NCBI GenBank assembly: GCA_028697725.1
Contig: JAQVEG010000002.1
Coordinates: forward strand, 22,123-86,122
Length of the DNA stretch: 64,000 nt
Source of the DNA: Anaerostipes sp.
GTDB lineage: Bacteria > Bacillota > Clostridia > Lachnospirales > Lachnospiraceae
Direction: 5' to 3'
Notes under the pieces: model-generated
What the model was told of the DNA's origin: nothing
Databases searched by the model: none
Seen by the model: only the letters and a program-made list of their open reading frames with translations
In this document: positions 7,137 through 15,577 of the stretch, piece after piece
Layout of the letters: every line of letters starts with the position of its first letter
How positions within the stretch are numbered: position 1 is the first letter of the stretch
Position numbers and translations under genes: made by a program

Positions 7137-9455
7137 CTACTCTACATTTTTCAATGCTTCATCCATTGGAACTTTCTTTATCTTTCGCATTTCCAAAATA
7201 GCAACTACACTATATGTCACAATTCCAAGAAGAAACATCTTAACAAACACTGTGTAATCCACATGGAACTGAATCCATCCACTCATACTATTAAGCATAA
7301 TCTGGCGGAATATGACCACCATAGAATAATAATCAATGACCATACTAAGGAGTAAAAATAAAACTACCATGATAGATGTGGATAGAATATATAGTTTTCC
7401 GATTTCTCTATTTTCATATCCTAATATCTTTGCCATAGATATGGACTGTCCATTTTTCTCAATAACGATTTTTGAGAGCAAATAAATCAGCACCATAAAA
7501 ATAATCACAGCAAATCCATCGACTAAATACATCATGTTTCCCATGGATACGTCAAGCTGCCTTGAAACTTTTGTCAATGCCTCTAAATCAAGAACCGAAC
7601 CAATATATTTTTGATTCACATCTGTAATTTTTGTATCTGAAAAATATCCACTAAAATAACTTTTATCCAAGTCAAAGGTTTGATTTAATCTGCTTTGATC
7701 CATAAAAATGGATAAGGCTCCCTGATAATGATAAATGCCTGCTACTTTAAATCTGTATCTGTCATTTTTATACTTCTCCTTTAACGTAATTGTATCCCCA
7801 GCTTTTAGTTGATACTTATCTGCATATCCGTCAGAAATATATACTTCATTTTCCTTAAAGTCAATGGGAATATATTGACTGTTTTTCTTCACTCCATATA
7901 TAATAATCTCTTCACTATCACAAAGAGAATCTGTGGTATTTAATGAATATGCAGTAAACTTCTCTGCTGTTTCATTGTCTGTGTCCACTGCCGTCGAAAA
8001 TTCTAACATTCCAAGCATACTGTGAATCTTACTCTCATCACTTAATACAGACACTGGAACACTTAGCATATACTGATATTTGCTCAACATATTATTTTGA
8101 ATCTCGTCTTGATAGTTGTCTAGTACCACAGGCATTCCCAATCCAAAAAGCAAAAGGAGGTTGGCAAATATAATTCCCACAAATAAAACACCATAGTTAC
8201 TCATATTCTGAATGATAATACGCAGTCGAAATCTTGAAAAAAATGAGATTTTCTCATTTAAACGAATGGCCTTTGCCTGTTTCTTTCGTTTCAAATCTCT
8301 TCGAATCAACTTTAAGGGTGATAAAGACAATTTATAATTAAGTATCACCAAATTTACAATAAACATAATCACCAACGGAATTATGGTTGTCTTAATTAAG
8401 GCTTCCATACTCCATCGATTCACAAACTTGGTTAAACTATAACTTCCGTAATACATCTTGCTTACAACATTTACAATTACAGTATATCCAATTACATTTC
8501 CTACTCCAGCACCCACAAAAGTTACAAAAAGTGGCATGGATAAATAATGACTTACCAGCTCTCTTTTTGTGTACCCAGAAGCCCGCAGCGTTCCAATGGT
8601 ATTTGCTTCTTTTGAAATGGTATTGGATATGGTAATTCCAAATACAAAGGCTAGAATTGCCATAACAATATAAAGAAGTGCTGTCATCATGGCTTTATCA
8701 CTTCCCATATCATTTCCAGTAAAGCAAATTGCCTGATTTTGATATTGGGGAACAAAGTTCTTTAAAGTAATTACTTTTCCCATACTCTTCATTAACTCTT
8801 CTGCAATATCATTTTCTTTCTGTTCATTGGCTGGTTTTGTATTGTAAGTCCATGCATACCGATAAGCCTTCTCTTTTTTGCTAAAAGAGGAAAACTCATC
8901 TTTTGACACAACAGCAACTCCAAATTTCACAGCGTCAAACATAGTGTCGTTGTTATTGGAAAATAATGCACTATAATCAGATAATGCCACATACCCTGTG
9001 ACTTTCCACTGCTGATTTCCACTTTTGATAAGGGTGCCAACTTTAATATGGTTATTGTTAGCATACATTCGGTCAATGGCAATCTCACCTTTTTTCTTTG
9101 GAAATCTGCCCTCCATCAAACATACTTGATCTACCTCCTTGCGGTTGGAAAATATCCGCAGTGTTGTCTTATTAGAAAGCTTTTTCTCCACATAGTAATT
9201 CTCATATAATTTGATTCCATTTTCCTCAATGGCGTTAATCTCATCTTGATTTAGCCCCTTTGCCACATCAAAATATCCATCTTCCACGTTGTATTTTTCA
9301 AAGCTTTCGTCATAAGTAATTCTCATACTTTCGTCTGCCACTAAAAAGCCAGAAACAAACCCAATGGTAGCTGCCATAAGTAAAAAAATTACAACATATT
9401 TTCCTGCTTCTCCTTTTAACTCCCGAAACAGTCTTTTTTGTAATGGATTTCTCAT
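7137..9455 (-). CDS. ABC transporter permease, FtsX/MacB-like
   Basis: A 772-residue integral membrane protein. After a first membrane segment (about 20-40) comes a large extracytoplasmic domain (about 45-260), then a three-helix FtsX block containing GTLRASGYTKREL, a second half with its own extracytoplasmic domain (about 450-620), and a final FtsX block with AKILGYENREI near residue 675. This duplicated layout is that of large FtsX-type permeases in lipid, peptide or antibiotic-related export. It follows the ATPase gene by 6 bp and precedes the heptad-repeat gene by 11 bp. The substrate cannot be told from sequence. Confidence 0.88.
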   Translation of the reverse strand: MRNPLQKRLFRELKGEAGKYVVIFLLMAATIGFVSGFLVADESMRITYDESFEKYNVEDGYFDVAKGLNQDEINAIEENGIKLYENYYVEKKLSNKTTLRIFSNRKEVDQVCLMEGRFPKKKGEIAIDRMYANNNHIKVGTLIKSGNQQWKVTGYVALSDYSALFSNNNDTMFDAVKFGVAVVSKDEFSSFSKKEKAYRYAWTYNTKPANEQKENDIAEELMKSMGKVITLKNFVPQYQNQAICFTGNDMGSDKAMMTALLYIVMAILAFVFGITISNTISKEANTIGTLRASGYTKRELVSHYLSMPLFVTFVGAGVGNVIGYTVIVNVVSKMYYGSYSLTKFVNRWSMEALIKTTIIPLVIMFIVNLVILNYKLSLSPLKLIRRDLKRKKQAKAIRLNEKISFFSRFRLRIIIQNMSNYGVLFVGIIFANLLLLFGLGMPVVLDNYQDEIQNNMLSKYQYMLSVPVSVLSDESKIHSMLGMLEFSTAVDTDNETAEKFTAYSLNTTDSLCDSEEIIIYGVKKNSQYIPIDFKENEVYISDGYADKYQLKAGDTITLKEKYKNDRYRFKVAGIYHYQGALSIFMDQSRLNQTFDLDKSYFSGYFSDTKITDVNQKYIGSVLDLEALTKVSRQLDVSMGNMMYLVDGFAVIIFMVLIYLLSKIVIEKNGQSISMAKILGYENREIGKLYILSTSIMVVLFLLLSMVIDYYSMVVIFRQIMLNSMSGWIQFHVDYTVFVKMFLLGIVTYSVVAILEMRKIKKVPMDEALKNVE

Positions 9456-9461
9456 ATGCCT

Positions 9462-10160
9462 TTACCACTCCAATTCTCTTGCTGATAATTTATGCACATT
9501 GCGGTAATTTTCACGAATCATACCATCTTTTAATCGAACAACCTGGTCTGCCATTTCTTTGATTGCATCATTATGTGTAACCATAACTACTGTATTTTTA
9601 TATTTTTGATTGACCGTTTCAATTAAAGCCAAAATGTCTTTGGATGTATTGTAATCTAAGGCTCCCGTAGGTTCATCACACAGAAGAATATCTGGATTCT
9701 TAATGAGCGCTCGCCCAATTGCTGTCCGCTGCTGCTGTCCTCCTGAAATCTGATTTGGCAGTTTGTGTTGATGACTGGTTAAATCCAGAGTTTCTAACAT
9801 CTCATCAATATCTAATGGGTCATCACTTAAATATTCCCCAACTTCAATATTCTCTCGAATGGTTAAGTTTGGAATCAAATTATACATTTGAAAAATATAC
9901 CCGAGATGTTTTCTTCGATACAAGGTTAATTTTTTCTCGTTCATATCTCTCATCTTCTCATTGTCAATGGACACATATCCTTCATCCGCAGAATCAATTC
10001 CACCTACAATATTAAGAAGCGTTGATTTTCCTGATCCAGAGGGACCTAGAAGAACACAAAAATCTCCCTTTTCAATGGATAAATCGATTCCTTTTAGAAC
10101 CTCAACTCTATTTTCCATCTCTCCAAAAGACTTCCTAATTTGATGAATCTCCAAAAACAT
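9462..10160 (-). CDS. ABC transporter ATP-binding protein, MacB/LolD type
   Basis: A 232-residue ATPase with all motifs: Walker [10 protein letters not shown] (about residues 38-46), Q-loop FQMYNLIP, signature SGGQQQR, Walker [13 protein letters not shown] and H-loop VTHN. It belongs to the LolD/MacB/FtsE group that drives FtsX-type permeases, which matches its neighbour. It is the first gene of a three-gene operon and is preceded by a G-rich ribosome-binding site. A sigma-A-like promoter and a palindrome lie upstream. Confidence 0.93.
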   Translation of the reverse strand: MFLEIHQIRKSFGEMENRVEVLKGIDLSIEKGDFCVLLGPSGSGKSTLLNIVGGIDSADEGYVSIDNEKMRDMNEKKLTLYRRKHLGYIFQMYNLIPNLTIRENIEVGEYLSDDPLDIDEMLETLDLTSHQHKLPNQISGGQQQRTAIGRALIKNPDILLCDEPTGALDYNTSKDILALIETVNQKYKNTVVMVTHNDAIKEMADQVVRLKDGMIRENYRNVHKLSARELEW

Positions 10161-10207
10161 ACGATCCCCCCTTTTTTATCCTTACTTTTCTTTATTAGTC
10201 ACAACTA

Positions 10208-10236
10208 ACTTTAAACCAATTTTATGGCATTGTCAA
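10208..10236 (-). promoter_or_regulatory. Promoter of the ABC transporter operon
   Basis: Minus strand TTGACA, 17-bp spacer, TAAAGT, upstream of the ATPase gene. Confidence 0.6.
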
Positions 10237-10239
10237 TAA

Positions 10240-10258
10240 ATTGAGATTTATTCTCAAT
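10240..10258. promoter_or_regulatory. Palindrome next to the ABC operon promoter, possible operator
   Basis: ATTGAGA and TCTCAAT flank a 5-bp centre, ending 3 bp upstream of the -35 box. Read as 7-1-7 (TGAGAAT A AATCTCA) it resembles Fur-family boxes apart from one mismatched pair. No regulator gene is next to it, so the assignment is only suggestive. Confidence 0.35.
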
Positions 10259-10262
10259 AATG

Positions 10263-10297
10263 CAAAAAGTGAACCAGCATCTATACTGATTCACTTT
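10263..10297 (-). terminator. Terminator after the SorC-AraM-HAD gene group
   Basis: Stem AAGTGAATCAG / CTGGTTCACTT (11 bp, one G-U pair, 8-nt loop) followed by a short T run on the minus strand, starting 7 bp after the HAD gene stop. Confidence 0.7.
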
Positions 10298-10303
10298 CTT
10301 CCT

Positions 10304-10996
10304 CTATAAACTTATAATTAAATCCTTTAATTCCTGTTCTGTGGTGACTTCATAATCTGGCTTTCTTCCACCTTCTGGAATCTTGTAGTTTCTTTTATTC
10401 ATCCAAATGGTTTTCCAGCCTGCCTCACCGGCTCCTACAATGTCATTTTTATAGGTATCACCTACATAGACGGTATCCTCAGGAGAAATATGAAACTTCT
10501 CCTGTGCTTTTTCGTAGATTCTAATATCCGGTTTTGCTATCTTAATATCTCCAGATACAATTACCATATCCTTAGAAATCCAACGAAGAACTCCAATGGT
10601 TTTTATCTTTTCCCACTGTCCTATGGTCATTCCATTGGATATAATTCCAAGTTTCCATCCCTTTTCCTTAGAAATATCAAGAATCTCTTTCATAGTATCT
10701 GTCATGGAAATCTCTTTTTGATAATCTCGATACTTCTTTTTAAAATCCATTGCCTCGTCATCTGAAATATGAATTCCCGCAGTCTCCAATGCCTTCTGAG
10801 TTCTTAAGATAAAATAGCGGTCTGAATCCATTCGTCCCTGCTCCATCTCATCATACATTTCATCTCCAATTCGCCTAGATGCTAAAAACACATCCATACA
10901 GTCTGCCTTTTGATGATATCCACACTCAGTAAATACCCTCTCAAATGGCTGCATTAAATCGTACAAAGTATCATCTACATCAAATATCAGGTTCAT
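10304..10996 (-). CDS. HAD-superfamily hydrolase (YjjG/HAD-IA type)
   Basis: A 230-residue HAD phosphatase. Motif I is FDVDDTLYD (about residues 5-13), motif II IISNG (about 118), motif III the Lys in KPDIRIYEKA and motif IV GDTYKNDIVGA, with a helical cap after motif I. Relatives dephosphorylate small phosphates such as nucleotides or sugar phosphates; YjjG-type members act on pyrimidine nucleotides. It lies 1 bp after the Cof-type HAD gene and ends a group headed by a SorC regulator and a glycerol-1-phosphate dehydrogenase, so a three-carbon or lipid-related phosphate is also possible. Confidence 0.85.
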   Translation of the reverse strand: MNLIFDVDDTLYDLMQPFERVFTECGYHQKADCMDVFLASRRIGDEMYDEMEQGRMDSDRYFILRTQKALETAGIHISDDEAMDFKKKYRDYQKEISMTDTMKEILDISKEKGWKLGIISNGMTIGQWEKIKTIGVLRWISKDMVIVSGDIKIAKPDIRIYEKAQEKFHISPEDTVYVGDTYKNDIVGAGEAGWKTIWMNKRNYKIPEGGRKPDYEVTTEQELKDLIISL

Positions 10997-10997
10997 T

Positions 10998-11795
10998 CTA
11001 TATCAACTCCAATTTCTCCAATGCCTGAAAAATACCTTCTTCTTTCACTGTACCTGTTACCATATTGGCAGCTTTTTCTACTGCATCACTATGTCGTCCC
11101 ATGGCAATTCCTGTTCCTACAGTCTCCATCATCTCAACATCATTATCTGCATCTCCAAAGGCATATGTATTCTCAATTGGAATATCTAATTGCTCCACTA
11201 ACTCTTTTACTGCATCTCCTTTGGTCACACCCTTTAGTGTAATATCAAAGAAATTCTCTCTTACATGCTTTGCAACTGTAAATACGTCTTTATACTCTTG
11301 TTTAAAATCTTTAAAGACATCTGGTGTTTTATAGTTTAAAACTAGCTTGTTAATATGATTATCTTTTTCTCGATACTTCCATGGTGCATACCACTCGTCT
11401 GGAAGATTGAATAATCGGGTAAAATATTTGAAAAATTCTGCATCTGAATGGAGATAATATGTGACTGCCTGTGTATCCATTTGAATGATGGTATCTCTTG
11501 GGAAATAACGGTCAATTACATCAAATAAAATCTCGTCTGGAACTATAACATCACGGATCACACGATCTGCAACCTGTGTATAACTTCCGTTACATGTAAT
11601 GGCTCCTTCAAAACAATCAATATCAGCTTCAAGGAATCGTTTCGTTCGTCCTGAACAAAGCATGGTCAGATAATCGTTCTTTTGCAACCGCTCCAATGCT
11701 TCTTTTGTTTTTGGTGTCGCCGTCTTAATTCGATCCACCTCATCTACTGTTGTCCCATCATAATCAAAAAATACAATTCCTTTATACTGTTTCAT
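10998..11795 (-). CDS. Cof-type HAD-IIB phosphatase
   Basis: A 265-residue phosphatase with motif I FFDYDGTTVDE (about residues 9-19), motif II CSGRTKR, a C2B cap in the middle, the motif III Lys (TKGDAV) and motif IV GDADNDVEM near residue 217. The final part (GIAMGRHSDAVEKAA) is typical of the Cof family, which hydrolyses sugar phosphates, flavin phosphates or similar. The gene starts 9 bp downstream of the glycerol-1-phosphate dehydrogenase, suggesting a shared transcript and perhaps a linked substrate. Confidence 0.88.
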   Translation of the reverse strand: MKQYKGIVFFDYDGTTVDEVDRIKTATPKTKEALERLQKNDYLTMLCSGRTKRFLEADIDCFEGAITCNGSYTQVADRVIRDVIVPDEILFDVIDRYFPRDTIIQMDTQAVTYYLHSDAEFFKYFTRLFNLPDEWYAPWKYREKDNHINKLVLNYKTPDVFKDFKQEYKDVFTVAKHVRENFFDITLKGVTKGDAVKELVEQLDIPIENTYAFGDADNDVEMMETVGTGIAMGRHSDAVEKAANMVTGTVKEEGIFQALEKLELI

Positions 11796-11804
11796 ATGTT
11801 CTCC

Positions 11805-12980
11805 TTAATAAAGTTCTTTTGTTAATTCTTTTGCTATCTCTTCTATTTTACCCTTTTCTACCGCTAATTGCAAAACACTATATCGATTTCTTACTTTATA
11901 TCCGCCAAGAATACTATTGTAGAACAATTCTTTTTCTACCCCCACATCTCCTGGACAAGCTGGTGCTCCCACATCTGCAAGTAATTTTTGTACATATTCT
12001 TTTGATGGTGCCAACTTCATTGCTGATTCTGGAATTTCATCTTTCATCATGTCAAAAATTTCAGCAATAATTGGTGTTGCAATTCCAACTTTAATTCCAT
12101 GTAATTCTGGGAATTTATTTCTTGCTATAAAATCCATTTCCCAAAAATGACTTAACATATGTTCTGCACCTGAAGCTGGTCGTGATACACCAATTAATCC
12201 CATGGCAACCCCTGTTAATGTTAACGCTTCAATTAAATATAAAATAGCCTCTTCATCTCTTTGTGCAATTTCCTTTGCATGGCTTGTTACCTTTTCTAAT
12301 GCTCTTTGAACTAGAGTAACACAAGTATCACACATGTATTCCCCTTTTAATTCTTTGGCAAGCTGCCAGTCAGCCAATGCTGTCAACTTTCCAATTACAT
12401 CTCCAAATCCTGCATGAATCATATGCATTGGAGCTTCTTTCATAATGTCCGTATCTCCTAAAATTCCATATGGAAGTGTTGCCACAAAAGAAATCTTCTT
12501 TCCTTGTAGAATAAGTGGTGCACCATCAGCTGCATATCCATCCATAGATGGTGCTGTACAAACAATAATATATGGAATCTTTGTTCTTGCTGACATATAC
12601 TTAGCCATATCATTTAAAGTTCCAGAACCCACAGAAACAATAACTGCAGTCTCTGGCTCCAATTCCATAAACATTCTTCCAACAGCCTTTTCATCTGGAA
12701 TTAAAATATCATCTCCAGAATCAATCATAACACTCTTTACGTCAAATCCTGCATCCTGCATAATCTTAAGTGTTCTCTCTCCTGCCGCCTGAAATGTATG
12801 ATTATCACTTAACATATATACTTTTTTTCCTTGAAACTTTTTAAGCATATCTGGAAGTTCTGGCAACACACCTTTTCCCATTTTAATCTGCTTAATATCT
12901 AATGTATGATGTTTTCCACAGCTACAATCAAAACTTGCATTTGCCATTTCATTCATTGTTATATTTAATATTTCATTCAT
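11805..12980 (-). CDS. sn-Glycerol-1-phosphate dehydrogenase (AraM/EgsA family)
   Basis: A 391-residue member of the iron-containing alcohol dehydrogenase/dehydroquinate synthase fold. The nucleotide-binding motif is VSVGSGTLNDMAKY (about 115-128), followed by CTAPSMDGYAADGAP, characteristic of AraM/EgsA. Candidate metal ligands are in DGYAADG, GAEHMLSHFW and ELHGIKVG. AraM of Bacillus reduces dihydroxyacetone phosphate to sn-glycerol-1-phosphate with NADH and uses a metal ion. The start at 12980 is supported by AAGGAG. It has its own promoter downstream of the SorC gene, which probably controls it. Confidence 0.87.
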   Translation of the reverse strand: MNEILNITMNEMANASFDCSCGKHHTLDIKQIKMGKGVLPELPDMLKKFQGKKVYMLSDNHTFQAAGERTLKIMQDAGFDVKSVMIDSGDDILIPDEKAVGRMFMELEPETAVIVSVGSGTLNDMAKYMSARTKIPYIIVCTAPSMDGYAADGAPLILQGKKISFVATLPYGILGDTDIMKEAPMHMIHAGFGDVIGKLTALADWQLAKELKGEYMCDTCVTLVQRALEKVTSHAKEIAQRDEEAILYLIEALTLTGVAMGLIGVSRPASGAEHMLSHFWEMDFIARNKFPELHGIKVGIATPIIAEIFDMMKDEIPESAMKLAPSKEYVQKLLADVGAPACPGDVGVEKELFYNSILGGYKVRNRYSVLQLAVEKGKIEEIAKELTKELY

Positions 12981-13025
12981 AATTTACTCTCCTTTTTTAT
13001 TCCATTCCTTTTAGTATCTAATTAA

Positions 13026-13054
13026 ATTTTATCTTTTTATTTAGTCTTTGTCTA
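13026..13054 (-). promoter_or_regulatory. Promoter of the AraM-HAD-HAD genes
   Basis: Minus strand TAGACA, 17-bp spacer, TAAAAT, in the 117-bp gap between the SorC gene and the dehydrogenase. A loose inverted repeat (TTGTTC...AGACAA, about 13049-13072) overlaps the -35 box and could be a SorC operator. Confidence 0.55.
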
Positions 13055-13097
13055 TAATATTTATTGAACAAATGTATAAATAAGAAAAAGAAGCAAA

Positions 13098-14084
13098 TTA
13101 CGTTCTCATTTTTTCATAGTTTAAAATCTCTATGGCACACTCACTGTCAGTAATAAGTACATTAATACTTTTTGAAGTAATTGCACCAATGACTGCCTTG
13201 GCTTTCTTCTTTCCACCACCAATTCCAATCCTTGTTTCCACTTTGCAAAGCTGCTCTCTTTGGATTCCCACCACTCGTTTATTAAATTCATCAAAAGGCT
13301 TTGTATCCCCATCAATATTATAAAACTGCAGCGAGGCATCTCCTACTGCACCCTTCTCCACAAATTCATTTAACTTTTCTTCATCTAAATATCCTTCTGT
13401 AACCAGTGCTGTTCCACTTATATTTGGAACACCAATCCCCATAACCACAATCTTTAATTTAGAAAAATAGTCATAAATATACTTCATGGATTCTTCCTTT
13501 AGGAACATTTTTTTCACTTTCTCATCAGAAAAAACTGCAGGTGCTAAAAACTGCACATAGTCGCCGCCAAATTTCTTTGCAAACTCTACTGCAATATGGT
13601 TGGATTGTACATCTTCTCTTCCTGTTCTTTTTTGTGACACACCTCCAAACATTGGAACAAATAAAAGATCTCGATTTTCCCTATATTCTTTTTTCGTTTT
13701 AGTAATATGAAGCAGGGTTCTTCCCATGGTGACTCCAATAAAATCGCCACTTTTCATTCTACGGCACAAGTAGTCAAATGCTGTATCACTTAACCTTTCA
13801 ATCCGATCATAGGTTGTATCAAGGGGTTGTTCTTCCACTATCATAACATCCTTAAGTCCATATAGTTCCTCTAATTGCTGTTCCATCTCTCCATAATTAA
13901 AGTCACTTGGATTGACTACTTGAATCTGTACAATTCCAATTTCTCTTCCTGCCTCTAATAGTCTGGACACTGTTGCTCTGGACAATCCTAGCTTTTTACA
14001 AATCTTTTCCTGAGTCATTCTATGATTGTAATAGAGACTACAGCATTTGTAGATTAATCGTTTATCATCAATTATCTTCTTCAT
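13098..14084 (-). CDS. SorC/DeoR-CggR-type transcriptional regulator
   Basis: A 328-residue regulator. A helix-turn-helix lies at about residues 22-45 (MTQEKICKKLGLSRATVSRLL), followed by the SorC sugar-binding domain with DFIGVTMGRTLLH and VVMGIGVP, as in CggR, DeoR and SorC, which sense phosphorylated sugars. It precedes the glycerol-1-phosphate dehydrogenase and two HAD phosphatases in the same direction, so it probably controls that group in response to a phosphorylated small sugar or polyol. Start ATG at 14084 with AAGGAG. Confidence 0.9.
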   Translation of the reverse strand: MKKIIDDKRLIYKCCSLYYNHRMTQEKICKKLGLSRATVSRLLEAGREIGIVQIQVVNPSDFNYGEMEQQLEELYGLKDVMIVEEQPLDTTYDRIERLSDTAFDYLCRRMKSGDFIGVTMGRTLLHITKTKKEYRENRDLLFVPMFGGVSQKRTGREDVQSNHIAVEFAKKFGGDYVQFLAPAVFSDEKVKKMFLKEESMKYIYDYFSKLKIVVMGIGVPNISGTALVTEGYLDEEKLNEFVEKGAVGDASLQFYNIDGDTKPFDEFNKRVVGIQREQLCKVETRIGIGGGKKKAKAVIGAITSKSINVLITDSECAIEILNYEKMRT

Positions 14085-14101
14085 AGGTTCTCCTTGTATT
14101 C

Positions 14102-14136
14102 AAAAAGCAGAAAATTTCTTCAATTTTCTGCTTTTT
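14102..14136 (-). terminator. Terminator after gatB
   Basis: Perfect 15-bp stem AAAAAGCAGAAAATT with its complement and a 5-nt loop, ending in a T run. It lies 4 bp after the gatB stop and only 17 bp before the SorC-type gene start. Confidence 0.85.
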
Positions 14137-14140
14137 AAAC

Positions 14141-15577
14141 TTATTTACTTAAAATCTCATTTAAAATCTTATTTACCATTCCAGGATCTGCTTTTCCCTG
14201 AGTCGCTTTCATGGTCTGCCCAACTAAGAACCCAATGGCTTTCTTCTTTCCTGCTTTAAAGTCCTCCACTGATTGAGGATTATTTGCAACAATCTCTTCG
14301 ATAGTTTTGCGAAGTGCTCCTTCATCATTCATAGACTTTAAGCCATTCTCTTCCACATAAACTGCTGGATCTACATTTTCCTTAAAAATCTTTTCAAAGA
14401 CTTCTTTTCCAACTTTACGGTTAATCTCACTTTTTTCAATCATTTGAATTAATGATGCAAGATGTTCTGGCGCAAAAAATACATCGTCAATATCCATGTC
14501 AGAATCATTGACAAGGCGCATGGTTTCTCCCATTAACCAATTGGAAACTTCTTTTGGTGAACTTCCCAATGCAATGGTTGCCTCAAATAAATCAGCCAAA
14601 TGCTTGCTTCCTGTAATAATGTCAATATCATAGTCTGGCAAATCATATTCTTCTCTGTAACGAACAATTTTCTCATCACGAAGTTCTGGCTGTGCATCTT
14701 TTACATCTTGTAACCACTGGTCTGAAATTACAATTGGCACTAAATCTGGGTCTGGGAAATAGCGGTAATCCTGTGCATCTTCTTTGGAACGCATAGCATA
14801 AGAATATTCTTTGGCATCATCCCATCTTCTTGTCTCTTGGATTACTTTTTCTCCATCTTCAATTAAATCAATCTGTCGTTCTGTTTCCCCTTCAATTGCT
14901 CTTCGAATCGCCTTAAATGAATTTAAATTCTTCATCTCTGTACGAGTACCAAATTCCTTTGCTCCTACTTCACGAATGGAAAGGTTTACATCTGCTCTCA
15001 TAGAACCTTCTTGTAACTTACAGTCAGATGCTCCAAGATACTGAACAATTAAACGAAGTTTTTCAAGATAAGCAATTACTTCATCTGCAGAACGCATATC
15101 TGGTTCTGATACAATCTCAATCAATGGAACTCCTGAACGGTTATAATCTACCAAAGAACAATCTTCCCATTCATCATGAATTAATTTTCCAGCATCCTCT
15201 TCCATATGAATCTCATGAATTCCAATATTCTTTTTATTTCCATCCACATTAATTTCAATTTTACCATTTCTACAGATTGGTAAGTATAATTGGGAAATTT
15301 GATAATTCTGTGGATTATCTGGATAAAAATAATTCTTACGGTCAAATTTACAATTTTGTGTAATATCACAATTGGTTGCAAGACCAACTGCCATGGCATA
15401 TTCCACAACCTGCTTATTTAATACAGGAAGAGAACCTGGCATACCAGTACATACAGGACAAGTATGAGTATTGGGTGCTCCACCAAATTCTGTGCTGCAT
15501 CCACAGAAAATCTTCGTCTTTGTTGCTAATTCTACATGAACTTCTAGTCCAATGACAGTCTCGTATTCTCTACTCAT
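14141..15577 (-). CDS. gatB: Asp-tRNA(Asn)/Glu-tRNA(Gln) amidotransferase subunit B
   Basis: The 478-residue subunit that binds the mischarged tRNA and its acceptor end and phosphorylates the aminoacyl group. The N-terminus has the family signature VIGLEVHVEL and a zinc-like cysteine set (FCGCST and HTCPVCTG, about residues 24-45), then YFYPDNPQNYQISQ. The C-terminal YqeY-like domain ends with GFLVGQTMKATQGKADP. It overlaps gatA by 8 bp and ends the gatCAB operon before a strong terminator. The Asn specifier in the leader suggests Asp-tRNA(Asn) as the main substrate. Confidence 0.97.
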   Translation of the reverse strand: MSREYETVIGLEVHVELATKTKIFCGCSTEFGGAPNTHTCPVCTGMPGSLPVLNKQVVEYAMAVGLATNCDITQNCKFDRKNYFYPDNPQNYQISQLYLPICRNGKIEINVDGNKKNIGIHEIHMEEDAGKLIHDEWEDCSLVDYNRSGVPLIEIVSEPDMRSADEVIAYLEKLRLIVQYLGASDCKLQEGSMRADVNLSIREVGAKEFGTRTEMKNLNSFKAIRRAIEGETERQIDLIEDGEKVIQETRRWDDAKEYSYAMRSKEDAQDYRYFPDPDLVPIVISDQWLQDVKDAQPELRDEKIVRYREEYDLPDYDIDIITGSKHLADLFEATIALGSSPKEVSNWLMGETMRLVNDSDMDIDDVFFAPEHLASLIQMIEKSEINRKVGKEVFEKIFKENVDPAVYVEENGLKSMNDEGALRKTIEEIVANNPQSVEDFKAGKKKAIGFLVGQTMKATQGKADPGMVNKILNEILSK

